Shown one piece after another: positions 46,836-57,205 of a stretch of 64,000 bases of DNA. The stretch is from Paguma larvata (Eukaryota; Chordata; Mammalia; Carnivora; Viverridae), in assembly GCA_030068075.1 (NCBI GenBank), contig CM057837.1, positions 19,375,691 through 19,439,690 of the forward strand, in the 5' to 3' direction. Every line of letters starts with the position of its first letter. The first letter of the stretch is position 1. The position numbers and the translations under genes are program-made. The notes beneath the pieces were generated by a model, which was not told where the DNA came from, ran no database searches, and saw only the letters and a program-made list of their open reading frames with translations.

Positions 46836-47278
46836 CTGGCATAAAAGAGAATAAAGTATAGACACGTCATCATTAGTCGTTAGGGATATGCAAATCGAAA
46901 CCACACCCACCGAGAACACTATCATCAGGACACGAGCAGTCCAGTGGGTGTGGGGGAGGGGGTGATGGGGGCAACGATGCCGAGGCAATGGACGCCTTGC
47001 ACACCACTGGTGGGAGTGTACAACAGTGCGATGGTTTTGGAAAACACTCTGACAACTCCTCAAGGGGTTAAACAGGACGCCTTCACTCGTGGGCACGTAT
47101 CCGAGTGAATGGAACACACAGGCCCACACAAAAACCCGGGCACAAATATTCGCAGCAGCTTTCCTCGCAAACGTGGAACTGTGGAAACCACCGGAATGTC
47201 CACCAGCTGAGCTGCGAGAACACGTGTGGCATATCCACACGCTGGGGTGCTTCTCATTCAGCCATAGAAAGGAAGGAG
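46836..47278 (+). mobile_element. L1 3' fragment (ORF2 end)
   Basis: In order it has 'gggatatgcaaatcgaaacc', 'accactggtgggagtgtaca', 'tttggaaaacactctgac', 'aaaacccgggcacaaatatt' and 'attcagccatagaaagga', the familiar end of L1 ORF2 in older mammalian L1M elements. It is heavily mutated and not coding. Confidence 0.85.
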
Positions 47279-47486
47279 GGGCGCCCGGGTGGCTCTGAAG
47301 GTTAAGCGTCCGACTTCGGCTCAGGTCATGATCTCCAAGTTCACGGGTTTGAGCCCCGTGTCGGTCTCTATGCTGACAGCTCGGAGCCTGGAGCCTGCTT
47401 CGGATGCTCTCTTTCCCTCTCGCTCTGCCCCTCCCTGACTTGCTCTCTCGGTCTCTCTCTCTCAAAATAAATAAACTTTAAAAAAA
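47279..47486 (+). mobile_element. CAN SINE (felid type) inside an L1 remnant
   Basis: Full-length copy with head ggggcgcccgggtggctctg and tail aataaataaac. No clear target duplication is visible, in line with a deletion at the L1 junction. Confidence 0.95.
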
Positions 47487-47540
47487 AGGGCATTTTACGG
47501 TATGTAAATTATATCTCAATGAACCTGTTATTAAAAACCC
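47487..47540 (+). mobile_element. L1 3' end, distal piece
   Basis: 'ggtatgtaaattatatctca' followed by atgaacctgttattaaaa is the terminal part of old L1 3' UTRs. It is separated from the 46836-47278 piece by a SINE, and about 400 bp of expected L1 sequence is missing between them. Confidence 0.75.
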
Positions 47541-48619
47541 AAGACCAGGTGAGACAGTCCCACAGCAGCGTGTCAGCAGGACGGCAGGAGGGGACGCCCG
47601 GTCCACATTCTTCCCGGGTGGCTCAGCCCAAGCATGCAACACACAGAACCACCAGGACCTTCGAGTCCCCACAGATGGTCTCACATGGATTGAGCGCTCA
47701 GGCTGAGGAACCTGACCACTCGGACCTGCCCCCCAAACCAGCGCTGGCCCCACTGCCCAGCCCCCGCTCGTGCTGTGAAACTTTGCAACAGCCCCAAGCC
47801 CAGCGCCTCAGACCTCCCTCGGGAGAGGAGACATACTCCCAAACCTAGAAGAGATCTGAGACCTACCAGTGCATAAAACCCTCCTTAGAGTCCGCTGTGC
47901 CGCCTGCCCCTCCCCCCTCACACACACCTGTCTCATCCCGGGAAAGTGTCACATACAAACAGCAGGGGAATGAAGCCACCACGCTGCCCACGAGGTGTTC
48001 TGGTCCCGACATCAAGGGCTTTATCAGCCCTCCAGTTACCGAGGAGCCCACAGCACCTCGTTACTCTGTATTATTTCCTATCGTTTCCAGTTCATAACAT
48101 CTTTGCAAAGGTCAAAACTTCACGCCATCCGCTAACCACCCAATGTTACTGCCAACGGACTTGCCGGCTCGTGAGTTCACCCTGGCTCGCCTCGGTTCAC
48201 GTGGCGTCCCTGCAGTAGCCCTACCCATCCCGCCCCGACAAGCGACACGCTCCGTAGCACAGAAACACGGCAGCAGCGAGCTGGGGCCTTGTGTGTCTGG
48301 CTGTCGAGTGGCAGAGGTACAGGGACACCAGCATCCTGAACGAGGCCCCTCACACGGAGCCACCAACACGCTTCTTCTGACACCTACCCTCTCTCTGACT
48401 ATCACTGGCGGCCCCAAATCACCATTTTCATTTTCCGCCAAAATAAGCAACTTTATCTTTTAGCAAAGAAGCAAACACTATTCTTAACCCACCAAGCAAG
48501 GTCCTCTCTCTACGACCAGTTATGAATATACACAAGGGGGGGCGGTCCTTGAATAAATAGAATAAACTCAGTCTCAAATGTCCTCAAACAGAGTAAAAGG
48601 AGCCCCGTGCAGGCTGGGA

Positions 48620-48690
48620 ACCCCTCCAGCCCTGGCTCCCATTAACAGCCGTGTGGCTTGGATAAGTCCGCTCCCCCCTCCAGGCCTACA
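48620..48690 (+). mobile_element. Short MIR-like remnant
   Basis: 'cagccgtgtggcttggataa' followed by a C-rich segment and 'ctacaggtactcagg' resembles the MIR core. It is too short to be certain. Confidence 0.35.
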
Positions 48691-49164
48691 GGTACTCAGG
48701 GTGAACCAGCAAGGGACGGACAGGTCATGCTCACAGTGCCATGGTGCCGCCACGCACAGGAAGGAGAGGGGCTGCTGAAAACCACTTCCGGGGCTGAACA
48801 ACAGGATCCGGTAACAGATTAGGTGAGGGGAGTGAAGGACAAGACGAGATGGTTCTAGACCTTCTCCTTATGTGTAACAATAGCCCAAGAGAAATATGGC
48901 TAGTTCCTGACATGATACAGGCATGTAAAAATGAAAAAGGACAAAATTTCATTAACCGTGTGTCTCCTCGAGTTATGTTAACTTATTCACCCGGCTTCCA
49001 TCCGAATCGGGGACGTTACAAGACCCAGAGAAGTTTAAAATGCAATTAGCATTGTCCAAGACAGAGGTAGCAGACAAAAACCTAAAAAGATGATTAAAAT
49101 TGGAAGAGTGGCGAGGACATGTTTGAACGGTTCTACAATGAATTTCAGAAAGTGGTGCGACCAA

Positions 49165-49250
49165 ATTAATTTATAGTGAAGCTAACCACATTGCTGCTTA
49201 ATTAAGGCCATTTTAAGTAATTAATTTTTACAGAGATAAGGCGGTCTCCT
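49165..49250. promoter_or_regulatory. AT-rich block with homeodomain-type motifs (candidate enhancer)
   Basis: It holds the 10-bp palindrome cttaattaag (49197-49206) and a second 'aagtaattaattttt' about 10 bp later, then 'agagataagg' (a GATA-type motif). There is no repeat here. The functional reading is inference. Confidence 0.25.
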
Positions 49251-49527
49251 CTTGCAAGCACCTCTCAGGGAGGGCGACGTACTGAGTCAGGGAGAGACAG
49301 ACCTGGCTGCAGACAGCTCACGCACAGAATACCACCGGTTGGGACTGGCTCACCGTCTGCAGGCCAAATGGGGCAAACTGGAAAAGGAAACAGGTTTCCT
49401 TACATAAAAGGAAAAGTCACTGGAGCCAGTGAGAGGCCAGAACAGCCTAATATCATATGTAAAAGAACAACTGTCAGATAAAGAGTTATTTACAAAAAAA
49501 AAAAAAAAAAGAATTATAGAATTGGAT

Positions 49528-49753
49528 GGGGCGCCTGGGTGGCTCAGTCGGTTAAGGGTCCAACTTCGGCTCAGGTTATGATCTCGTGGTTCATGAGCTC
49601 AAGCCTCGAGTCGGGCTCTGTGCAGACAGCTTGGAGCCTGAGCCTGCTTCGGATTCTGTGTCTCCCTCTCTCTCTGCCCCTCCCCCGCTCATGCTCTGTC
49701 TCTCTCTCCCAAAAATAAATAAACAAATGTTGAAAAAATTAAAAAAAAAAAAA
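49528..49753 (+). mobile_element. CAN SINE (felid type), antisense to DOCK1
   Basis: A near-consensus copy with head, CT tract and AAATAAATAAAC tail. The flanks are duplicated ('gaattatagaattgga' before, 'gattatagaattgga' after), so this is a clear retrotransposition event. Confidence 0.96.
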
Positions 49754-50170
49754 AGATTATAGAATTGGAGCACTCCAAGGGATGTTGGATCACCCTAGCC
49801 TGACTGTCCTTTCTCGCCAATAAAGATTCAAGACGGCACCGAATATTTCTCCACAGCCTGTTCTGCGTGAGGCTAAGAAATGAGTCCCAGAGCTCATGGG
49901 AAGAAAGCAGCCACGACAAGGCTCTCAGTGCTGTGGCCCCCTGAGCCAGAACCCAAGACTGCGTTGAATCCAAAGCCCGTCTCCTTTCCTGGGAGGCCAG
50001 ACCACACCCCCCCACCCCCGCCCCCGGAACCCAAGACGCAGTCTGTCCACGTGGAAGTGTGTCAACATCCACAAGAAGTGACCTGATGGCGGGAGCATGC
50101 CAGAGTCCCATGCTCCCGGGGAGGCAGTGCCTGGACCCGCCCGTATGTGCCACGATGCCCCAAGCCGCCC

Positions 50171-50184
50171 GGGGGGGGGGGGGG
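50171..50184. repeat. G14/C14 homopolymer beside a donor site
   Basis: Fourteen consecutive G on the plus strand read as C14 in the transcript and start at intron position +10 of the 98-nt exon's donor. The length should be treated with caution because homopolymers are prone to sequencing and assembly error. Confidence 0.85.
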
Positions 50185-50193
50185 TCCCGTCAC

Positions 50194-50291
50194 CTTCACC
50201 ACTTCGCCGCCGTCCACCTTCATCAGCTGCCTCAGGTTCTGCTGCAGCAGGCTGGTGTGGGAGCGCCATTTCAGCAGCCCCAGCAGGTCCA
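50194..50291 (-). CDS. DOCK1: DOCK1 exon, start of the helical (armadillo-like) region
   Basis: Exon of 98 nt completing the split valine codon and reading DLLGLLKWRSHTSLLQQNLR and then QLMKVDGGEVVK to phase 0. The leucine/glutamine-rich helices are typical of the DOCK helical scaffold that follows DHR-1. The acceptor is ggttctctgcttccag. The donor AAG|gtgacg has C at +5 and is followed within 10 nt by 14 consecutive C on the transcript strand, an unusual donor environment. A 34-bp tandem repeat lies 30 nt upstream of the exon. Confidence 0.97.
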
Positions 50292-50310
50292 CTGGAAGCA
50301 GAGAACCATC

Positions 50311-50315
50311 GTCAG
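50311..50315 (-). promoter_or_regulatory. Candidate branch point CTGAC for the 98-nt DOCK1 exon
   Basis: On the transcript strand 'aactgac' lies 20-24 nt before the ttccag acceptor, with the branch adenosine at 50312. It fits the mammalian CTRAY consensus and distance. Not experimentally known. Confidence 0.5.
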
Positions 50316-50320
50316 TTCCT

Positions 50321-50422
50321 CCCGGCGAGAGCCTGGGCCCCGTCCCTCTGGCGTCCCGGCGAGAGCCTGGGCCCCGTCCCTCTGGCGTCCCGGCGAGAGC
50401 CTGGGCCCCGTCCCTCTGGCGT
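50321..50422. repeat. Tandem repeat, 34-bp unit x 3, next to a DOCK1 acceptor
   Basis: Three identical-looking copies start at 50321, 50355 and 50389; each runs cccggcgagagcctgggccc and then cgtccctctggcgt. The array ends 30 nt from the 98-nt exon and sits immediately upstream (in transcript sense) of its likely branch point. The units show no visible divergence, which suggests recent expansion. Confidence 0.96.
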
Positions 50423-50586
50423 CCCGGGAGGTGCTCCACAGAACTTTGAAACAGAGTAATCAACTATTTGGAAACAGCTGCCTGCTGTTCTGAAACATAC
50501 TTGACACTTTGTATGGCTGAATTCATGATTTCCAACTACATTTACCATGACAAGGTTTCCATGTCGAAGCTTAAAAATGCATTCGG

Positions 50587-50792
50587 CGCAGCACCCGGGC
50601 GGCTCTGTCGGCGAAGAGTCCGACTCTTGATTTCGGCTCCGGTCGTGATCTCCGGGTTCATGAGTCTGAGCCCCGCATCGGGCTCTGGCTGACAGCGCAG
50701 AGTCTGCTTGGGATTCTCCCTCTCCCTCTCTCTCTGCCCCTCCCCTGCTCGTGTGCTCACGCTCTCTCTCTCTCAAAATAAATAAACTTAAA
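50587..50792 (+). mobile_element. CAN SINE (felid type), antisense to DOCK1
   Basis: The head reads cacccgggcggctctgtcgg. It is flanked by an exact duplication 'taaaaatgcattcgg' (ending at 50585 and again at 50793-50807), so the insertion is young or well preserved. Confidence 0.95.
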
Positions 50793-51639
50793 TAAAAATG
50801 CATTCGGGAGCTTAGGAAAAAAGGGCTGGCCTTTCCAGTCTGCAAGAAGGGAGACTCCGACCAGCAGACGGTTTGGAAGAAGGCTGCCCGCCCACAAAGT
50901 GAAATCTGAAATCTATCAAGTGGGTTTTTTCCTGTTTGAGAACATGACTTTTTTTTTTTCTTTTTTAAATTAAGTAACATAAAATAAGAAATGCGCATTC
51001 AGGTACAGAAACCGCAAGGTGACAGGAAGCCTGGACGGCGGGGCGACTGCCGCCCTCACCCGGGCCTGACCTCCCATGGCTATGTGTCTCTTACGGTTGA
51101 ATTGTATTTGGTTTGTTTTCTCATCGAAAAACCACAGACCAAATGGACAGATTTTTACAGACTAAACGCAGAAGACAACGTCCGGAGATGATTTCGGTTA
51201 AGAAGGCAAGACATTCTTTAAGGCACGAAGACAGAATCCACAGCCTCTCTAGGAAAGAGTCCGTGCCCACGCATTCTCCACTTGAAAGTGTATTAACAGC
51301 CCATTATGAGAAAAAACACAATTAGCAAAGCGCATCCAAGTGACTGTTTATGCTCCTCGGGAACAAACCTCAGCTACACAAAGTGTCTCCCTTAAAAAAA
51401 TAAATAAATAAAATAAAAAAACAAAAAAACAAAAACCCCTAGTTCATAACGAAAAGAAAAACACAACTTCGGCAACACAGTTTTATCATTTCAGGGGACA
51501 TAAGACGCCTGTGAAGGACTAAACCACACAAAAGGCATTCAAGTGACGAGCACCGAAACAGACACCCCCTTTACCTGCCCTTCCCCTCAAGCACGGCTGA
51601 TGCAGGTCAGGGGGGAAACAGGGACCATGAAGAGGGACG

Positions 51640-51835
51640 GTACCCAGCAGCACTGGGCAACGGGTAAGCTGTCGGCTCGAGTGCCCGCTGGCCACATCAC
51701 CACCAAAGACCTTGGGCAACTAACCTCACCTCAGTGTACCCCTCTGAAGGATGTGTACAATGTTGCCAAACTGGAGGGCTGGCGCCAGGATTAAACGGTG
51801 TGATGTGGAGAAAGCGTTCAGCAAGACACCCAGCG
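51640..51835 (+). mobile_element. MIR remnant
   Basis: 'gaccttgggcaactaacctc' followed by 'acctcagtgtacccctctg' and a 'gccaggattaaacggtgtga' segment follows the MIR core order in plus orientation. Diverged. Confidence 0.7.
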
Positions 51836-54159
51836 TGAGGACAGACAACAGCAGCTGTCCATCCACAAGACGACCGGAAGTGAACACGCTAGCCATTCAC
51901 TGTGAAAGCGACCACGTTTTCCTCTGTGAGGGAAGGTGAAGTAAGGAGAAAGGCCACATCCCGCCCGGACGTGCTCTGGGCCCCAGGGTTAGGGGGGATT
52001 TCCATCTCCCGAGAGTGACCGGTGCTTTTGCAACAGAAACTAGTTCATCATCTAGATTCAATTCACACAAAGTTAGTGGCATTTGCGGCGTGAGGGAGGC
52101 TGAGGCTGACCTCTGTACTGTAAATCGGAGAAAAGGTACAACCGGCCAGCGTGAGAACACCTCCCGGGAGGGAGAGCATGTTTTAGGAAAACAGAGCTTG
52201 CCCAGCCCCCCCGCTAGCCAGGTCAGGGCGGCACTCGCTGTCCAAGCGCTCATCCCTGGGGGCCACCGCGGCTTGCCCATGATCAAGTCTGTGTCGTGCC
52301 ACTTCTCTCTAATTACATAGGAAGCTAACTGAGGAGAGGAATCACACCCTAACCTTCTTTTATGGCCCATGGCATCCAGCAATGCTGAGAACAGAGATGT
52401 TTAATACAAACCTCGATGAATAATTCAGCCACTGCTTTTCCCTAAGTAATGGAACTTCGCGGGCACAAATGGTGGCTGCAGAAAAACGACTCCCAGAATG
52501 AGACTCTGGGACTCGGAGCTCAGATGCCGAGTGGGGCAACTGCATCTCGCGTACCACCTGCCACACCACCGTTCCGAAGAGAGGAATCGTTGGCCGGTGG
52601 GCAATGACAGACAAAAGATGCCCCCTTTCCTCTCGGTGAGCAGCAACACAGCGGAATTTCCTCGTTGCCCGGCAACAGCCGCTGCCATAGCAGGGTGCCC
52701 GCTCCCTCAGTTCCAGGGAAGGAATGGCCCCGTGACTGATGACAGCCACGGAGTCAGGAGGCGCGAGGAGAGGTCAGCGTCGCCCCCCTGGAGACTTCTG
52801 CACTTAACTCACACCTTGGAGATTTCTTGCTCACAGTCCCCTTCTCCAGCAATGTGTGGGTCACGAAGGATTCTGTGGGTGAGCCTCCCAGCCTAACTGC
52901 TCTTCAGAACACGGTTTTCATGGGGAAAACATGTTCAAGTTCCAAACGACAACTTCCCAACGTGCCTCTGGAACGTGACCCAAGCAGACGGCGGCGGTGT
53001 GCCGTGGGGTGAAAATGCCCACACACAGAGCCACTCTCTCATTTGTCCAGCACATAACAGAAAGCGGAGCTGTCACGTGTGCGGGGCAGGGACTCATCGG
53101 GGAGGCTGCCGCTGCCCTGAGCTCAAGGAGGCCCTGGACGGCGGAGCCACCAGACCGGTGAACTACCAGAGCCGTATCCAGGGAGCGACATCGGACCGTG
53201 GGGGCATCCCTTCCGGAACGCGGCCCCAAACCAGCACCTGCCTTGCTGACCGCGTGCCCCCTGGGCACTAAACGGGCAAGCCCCCCGTGCACTCTGCAGC
53301 TTACACAGGACCATCATGATGCCCAGTTAAGGGTTTGCGATTACTCATGGAGATGACTGCAAACCACCGGCTTAGGGCAAACCGTGATGATGAAGACGGC
53401 ATTAGAGAGACGTATCCCAATGGCCTTCATGCATCCCCGGGACACGTCCCCCTGCACAGCTGAGTCACGACACAAGCAGGGAGGAGGCACTTTTTACACA
53501 GCGCAGTACAACGGAGTGGAGAAGGCCGGCCCAGGAAGATTGAACGGGACCGGCACACCCCACCGCCCAGCCCTCCTTCCGCTCCAGTGCCGTGGCTTCC
53601 AGACGATGGGGTTACTCTGCCCTCTGTTTACCCCGTTAAGGCCCAAACAATGACTGTCCCTCGGGCAAACCCGAGACTCCTGCCAAGATTGACAGGCAAT
53701 CCCCAGGGACACGATTCAAGATACCAACAAACATTAATAATCAAAATCCATACGGGGTGGCTACGAGGGAAAATTGGATTTTCCAGCTGAGTTTCAAGAG
53801 AGCACAGAGTCACTCTGCACAGCTGTGATTCGGTCACGTTTGGGGGATGCAATTTTTAAAGGCAGGAAGTGTGCCGAGGAGACTGCCGCACCCAGACAAG
53901 TGACATGTGAGTAAGAAGCGTCCCTGGCCACACAGCCACGTTGCTGGGGACTCTACAAACGGTGGGGACAACTCGAGGCAGCCGGCCAGCCCGGCACGGG
54001 ACACCAGGCATGACCCGACACTGCGTTTCGGTGTGCTTCAATTGGCCGGTGCCTTATCTCACTGCCAGGGAAACTGGAAATGTCATCAAAACCAACCTTT
54101 AAAAATAAAGATAACCGGTGATGATCTCAACGAGTAGCTGGGAGACGGGAGGACACACA

Positions 54160-54380
54160 CAGAGTGGGCACCTCAGATCCTCCAGCTCGCGTAACCCCCA
54201 CCAGGCCCTTGGAACAGACCTTAAACCTATGTGCCTAGATGAGGAAACCGAGGTTCAGACCGTTTCAGAGGCCCTAGTTCAAGGTCACTTCCAGGATTAG
54301 CTCAGGGCAAGGGCTCAAGAGCACATCTCTGCGCTGACTCCAAGTCTCGTGTATTCTCCCTTATGCCGTGCTGCCTACCT
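54160..54380 (-). mobile_element. MIR remnant
   Basis: 'gatgaggaaaccgaggttca', then 'caaggtcacttccaggatta' and 'gctctgactccaagtctcgtg'-like sequence is the reverse complement of the MIR core. The element is therefore in the transcribed orientation of DOCK1. Confidence 0.75.
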
Positions 54381-54656
54381 TTGACCAAAAACCTTTCTCT
54401 TAAAGCAAACCAACTGGTTTCTCTCTCCCTAAGGTTAATCCTCAGAGCGAAGCTGTAGTGAAGTTTAAAGTGCAGCGGACGTCACGCCCCCTGCTAGTCC
54501 ACGGACGCCCACACCGTCCATCCCGGGGGATGTGTGAATGACCGGCAGGCAGTGTTCCTGCTCCTCCTGAAGCTTCCGCCACTCGACACGGAGCACGAGC
54601 AAGCCTCGGCCGGGGAGGGAAACTGCGGGGTGCACACGGTCCCTCCCCAAACTCAC

Positions 54657-54840
54657 CGTTCTGGGTAAGTTTCGTGGAGCACACGAGAGTTGAGATCTGG
54701 AAGGAATCTTTGCTGATGGTGCAGCTTCCGAGACTCTGCATGCTCCTGCCCGTGGCCGAGTGCGCCTTTTCCTCCAGCTCGGCTTTCGTGGACGGCAGGC
54801 TCAGGTACGTGGCGGCGTCCTCCAGCTTCTTGGCCTCCGC
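54657..54840 (-). CDS. DOCK1: DOCK1 exon, DHR-1 C-terminal edge and linker
   Basis: The largest exon here, 184 nt: 61 codons plus the first base of a valine codon. It opens with AEAKKLEDAATYLSLPSTKA, continues ELEEKAHSATGRSMQS and LGSCTISKDSFQIS, and ends TLVCSTKLTQN. DHR-1 ends in or just before this exon and the helical region begins after it. Relative to human (from memory) KAHSATGRS replaces KGHSATGKS, both mild changes. The donor AACG|gtgagt is a full consensus site. Codons are GC-rich in the first half. Confidence 0.97.
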
Positions 54841-55202
54841 CTGTGGGTTTAATTACGTGCATGTCGAACGCGAGTCACAATGGACGACACCTAATTCTTG
54901 TCCATCCCTTGCCGCCCTCAATCCTCTTAACTGTCACGATATTTGCGCCTTATCATCTGCTAAGCTATTTTAATGATTTCCCTTATTCCTGCAGACGGAT
55001 TCGTGTTAACATTTATCGTACATCATCTTCTCTCATTAGGAACAGCAAAAAGGCTGCTCATCTGAAACGTTCCTGTAGATAACGAACTGTAGCTTAGAGA
55101 GCAGCTTTCTCACCAAGAGGGGAGATGTCGGCTCAGGCCGGGAAGCCCGGAGACGGGGGAAAGGGTTCGTACCAGCGACACTGCGCCAAGAAGGCGGTAT
55201 AC
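54841..55202 (-). other. DOCK1: DOCK1 intron (362 bp)
   Basis: Short intron with no recognised repeat. It ends in an acceptor with aaacccacag; its polypyrimidine tract is poor. Confidence 0.9.
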
Positions 55203-55306
55203 CTTGTAGACGATGAGATCATGCTCCCCGTCCCTCAGAGTGGTCCCGTCATATCTCATCAGCTTTACGAATGCTAGTGCAAAGATTTTCTCGGATTTAT
55301 CCTTAG
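55203..55306 (-). CDS. DOCK1: DOCK1 exon, end of DHR-1 core
   Basis: Exon of 104 nt that completes the split serine codon and then reads 34 codons to phase 0: [20 protein letters not shown], then [21 protein letters not shown] and HDLIVYK are conserved DHR-1 strand motifs. The acceptor is gatttctcttgcag and the donor AAG|gtatac, with A at +5, so it is a weaker donor. It is separated from the next exon by a short 362-bp intron. Confidence 0.97.
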
Positions 55307-56016
55307 CTGCAAGAGAAATCAATCATCGTCATCAATTGCTGTCACGACAATGTAACATCACAGAATGCTGCGAGGGCCACCTTCGTGAAATCACTACAAA
55401 ACTGCGGGTGCACACGGTCCCTCCCCAATGACAGTAAACGTAAGTGGAGAAAGGGACGAAGTTCACCAGGAGGCACTAACTTGACCTCGTTTGAGCTCAA
55501 ATTAATCTTGTAAACGCAAAGTTATTCCAACCCAGGTCTCCTGCAAGAGTTTCCTCGGGGAACCTGAAGACCGATTCCCAAGGTCAAGGGTAGCAAGATG
55601 ATGCTGAAGACGACCACGGAGGCAAGCCGCAGTCCTAGCAACGAGGAGTGACCCGGAAATGCTAACAAGGAAGACGATGTGGCTTAACATCGGGACACAC
55701 AGACCAGTGGTAACCGCAGGGTCTAGAAACACGAGGCAAATGACAGTCCAGAAGGACAGCCGTCCCTAGGAAAACTAGCAATCGAGATGGAACAACAAAT
55801 AGACCCCTACCCCACCGCGTCCACTAGTGTGCATTCAGTAGGGCGAACCCACGATGTGCGAGCCTCCCCAATTCCTGCGTGGGAGACTCCTTCCCTCACT
55901 TCATTCGAGTTTCTGCCCACGGACCGCCTGCCCCGAGGTGACCAGCCGGTCTAACATACTAAATTAGAACCTGGTCACACTCTCTCCCCTCCCCTGATGC
56001 GCTTTCCTTCATAAGT

Positions 56017-56358
56017 GCTATGGACTGAATTGTGTGTCCCACCCCGACCCCAGTCTGGGGCTGGAGCCCTAACCCCCAGCAGGTGACTACAGGGAGCTGC
56101 ATCCAGTAGGAAGGTGCTTGAGGCTGGCGAGGTCATTCCAGCGGAGCGCCGATGCTACACTGGCGCCCTGCGAAAAGGAGAAAGAGACCCCGGAGCTCTC
56201 TCTGTGTGTGAGTTCACGGCCTCGAGGAGGGTCCCCGCCGGCACCCAGGGTGCCGGCACCCTGCCGTCAGACTCCCAGCCTCCAGAACTGTGAGAACATG
56301 CATTCCCGTTGTGGAAGCCGCCCAGCCTACACTGTGACGGCGGCCGGAGCAAAGCGAG
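56017..56358 (+). mobile_element. MaLR-type LTR (MLT1-like)
   Basis: The order 'atggactgaattgtgtgtcc', 'gccctaacccccag', 'ggagctctctctgtg', 'cagcctccagaactgtgag' and 'ccgcccagcctacactgtga' follows MLT1-class solitary LTRs of the ERVL-MaLR group. No internal region is seen. It is antisense to DOCK1. Confidence 0.8.
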
Positions 56359-56384
56359 ACAACAGTCCTTACCCCTGTCGGAAC

Positions 56385-56540
56385 ACCAGCCGTGTGCGCG
56401 TGCGCGTGAGCTCTGGTTTACCCTTCGTTTATCCACCAGCCGTGTGCGCGTGCGCGTGAGCTCTGGTTTAACCCTTCGTTTATCCACCAGCCGTGTGCGC
56501 GTGCGCATGCGCGACAGCTCTTGTTTACGCTTCGTTTCAC
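56385..56540. repeat. Tandem repeat, 50/51-bp unit x about 3, alternating purine-pyrimidine core
   Basis: Copies start at 56385, 56435 and 56486. Each has 'accagccgtgtgcgcgtgcg', then a gagctctggttta-type segment and ttcgtttatcc. The core gtgtgcgcgtgcgcgtg (third copy gtgcgcatgcgc) is a strict alternating purine-pyrimidine run able to adopt Z-DNA. The third copy is diverged. The array lies immediately after a MaLR LTR. Confidence 0.93.
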
Positions 56541-57009
56541 CCACCGGCCTTTGGAAGGTAAGCGATACCATGTACGCCTCACCGCTATACCCCCAGCGCA
56601 CGCGGTGGCACCTGCCACATATTAGATACTCGGCCTACGTTTGTTCCACTTGGAGAGATGCCAACGAAGACATAGGAGAGAGTAAAGGTGGGAAGAGTCC
56701 CGATGGGCTGGGTGGTTGCAAAAGGTCTCTGGGAAGACAGGTAACATGTGAGCCAAGACATAAACCTTCCAGAATAGACATGGCCAAATGCAGAGGCTCT
56801 AAGCGGGCCCAGGCTTGGCCATTTTGGGGACAGAAAGCCAGGGGACTGGTGAGGAGTGGGTGGTGAGGGGGGCAGGGGCCAGCACAGGAGGGACAGATAA
56901 GGAGTCTCTGCCGAAGAAACAGATTCAGCATGAGTTCTGCAAGATGCCAACTGAGTACACATGGAAACACTGAATTTCAGAGCTATAATCTTAAAATTAT
57001 ACATCCCAG

Positions 57010-57205
57010 ATTCTCTTTTTAGCGATGAAAAGACGGAGCTCAACGAGGGGAGAAGCACACATCTGCCCACCTCGAGTCAGGGGCTCAAAAATGTTTACCC
57101 TGAGTCCCCACTGCAAGAGATAGCGCGCCTCCTGGCGTCGGTCGGTTCCTGGCACACACTAGGTGCTCAATAAATGCTAGCTAGTTTGATAAATTAATGA
57201 ATGAC
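57010..57205 (+). mobile_element. MIR/L2 3'-end remnants
   Basis: 'cctggcacacactaggtgct', then 'caataaatgctagctag' and 'aatgaatgactga' match the shared L2/MIR 3' terminus. The preceding 'gatgaaaagacggagctcaa' resembles MIR in the opposite orientation. Probably two overlapping remnants. Confidence 0.6.

Larger units (their letters stand above)
46055..50193 (-). other. DOCK1: DOCK1 intron (4139 bp)
   Basis: It contains a CAN SINE at 49528-49753, an AT-rich homeodomain-motif block at about 49165-49250, a short MIR-like piece at 48620-48690, and a split L1 3' end (46836-47278 and 47487-47540) with a SINE between. The 46100-46830 and 47545-48600 stretches hold nothing I can name. Confidence 0.85.
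50292..54656 (-). other. DOCK1: DOCK1 intron (4365 bp)
   Basis: It contains a MIR remnant at 54160-54380, another at 51640-51835, a CAN SINE at 50587-50792 and a 34-bp tandem repeat at 50321-50422 just upstream of the next acceptor. The 51840-54150 part (CpG-bearing, moderately GC-rich) has no element I can name. Confidence 0.85.
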
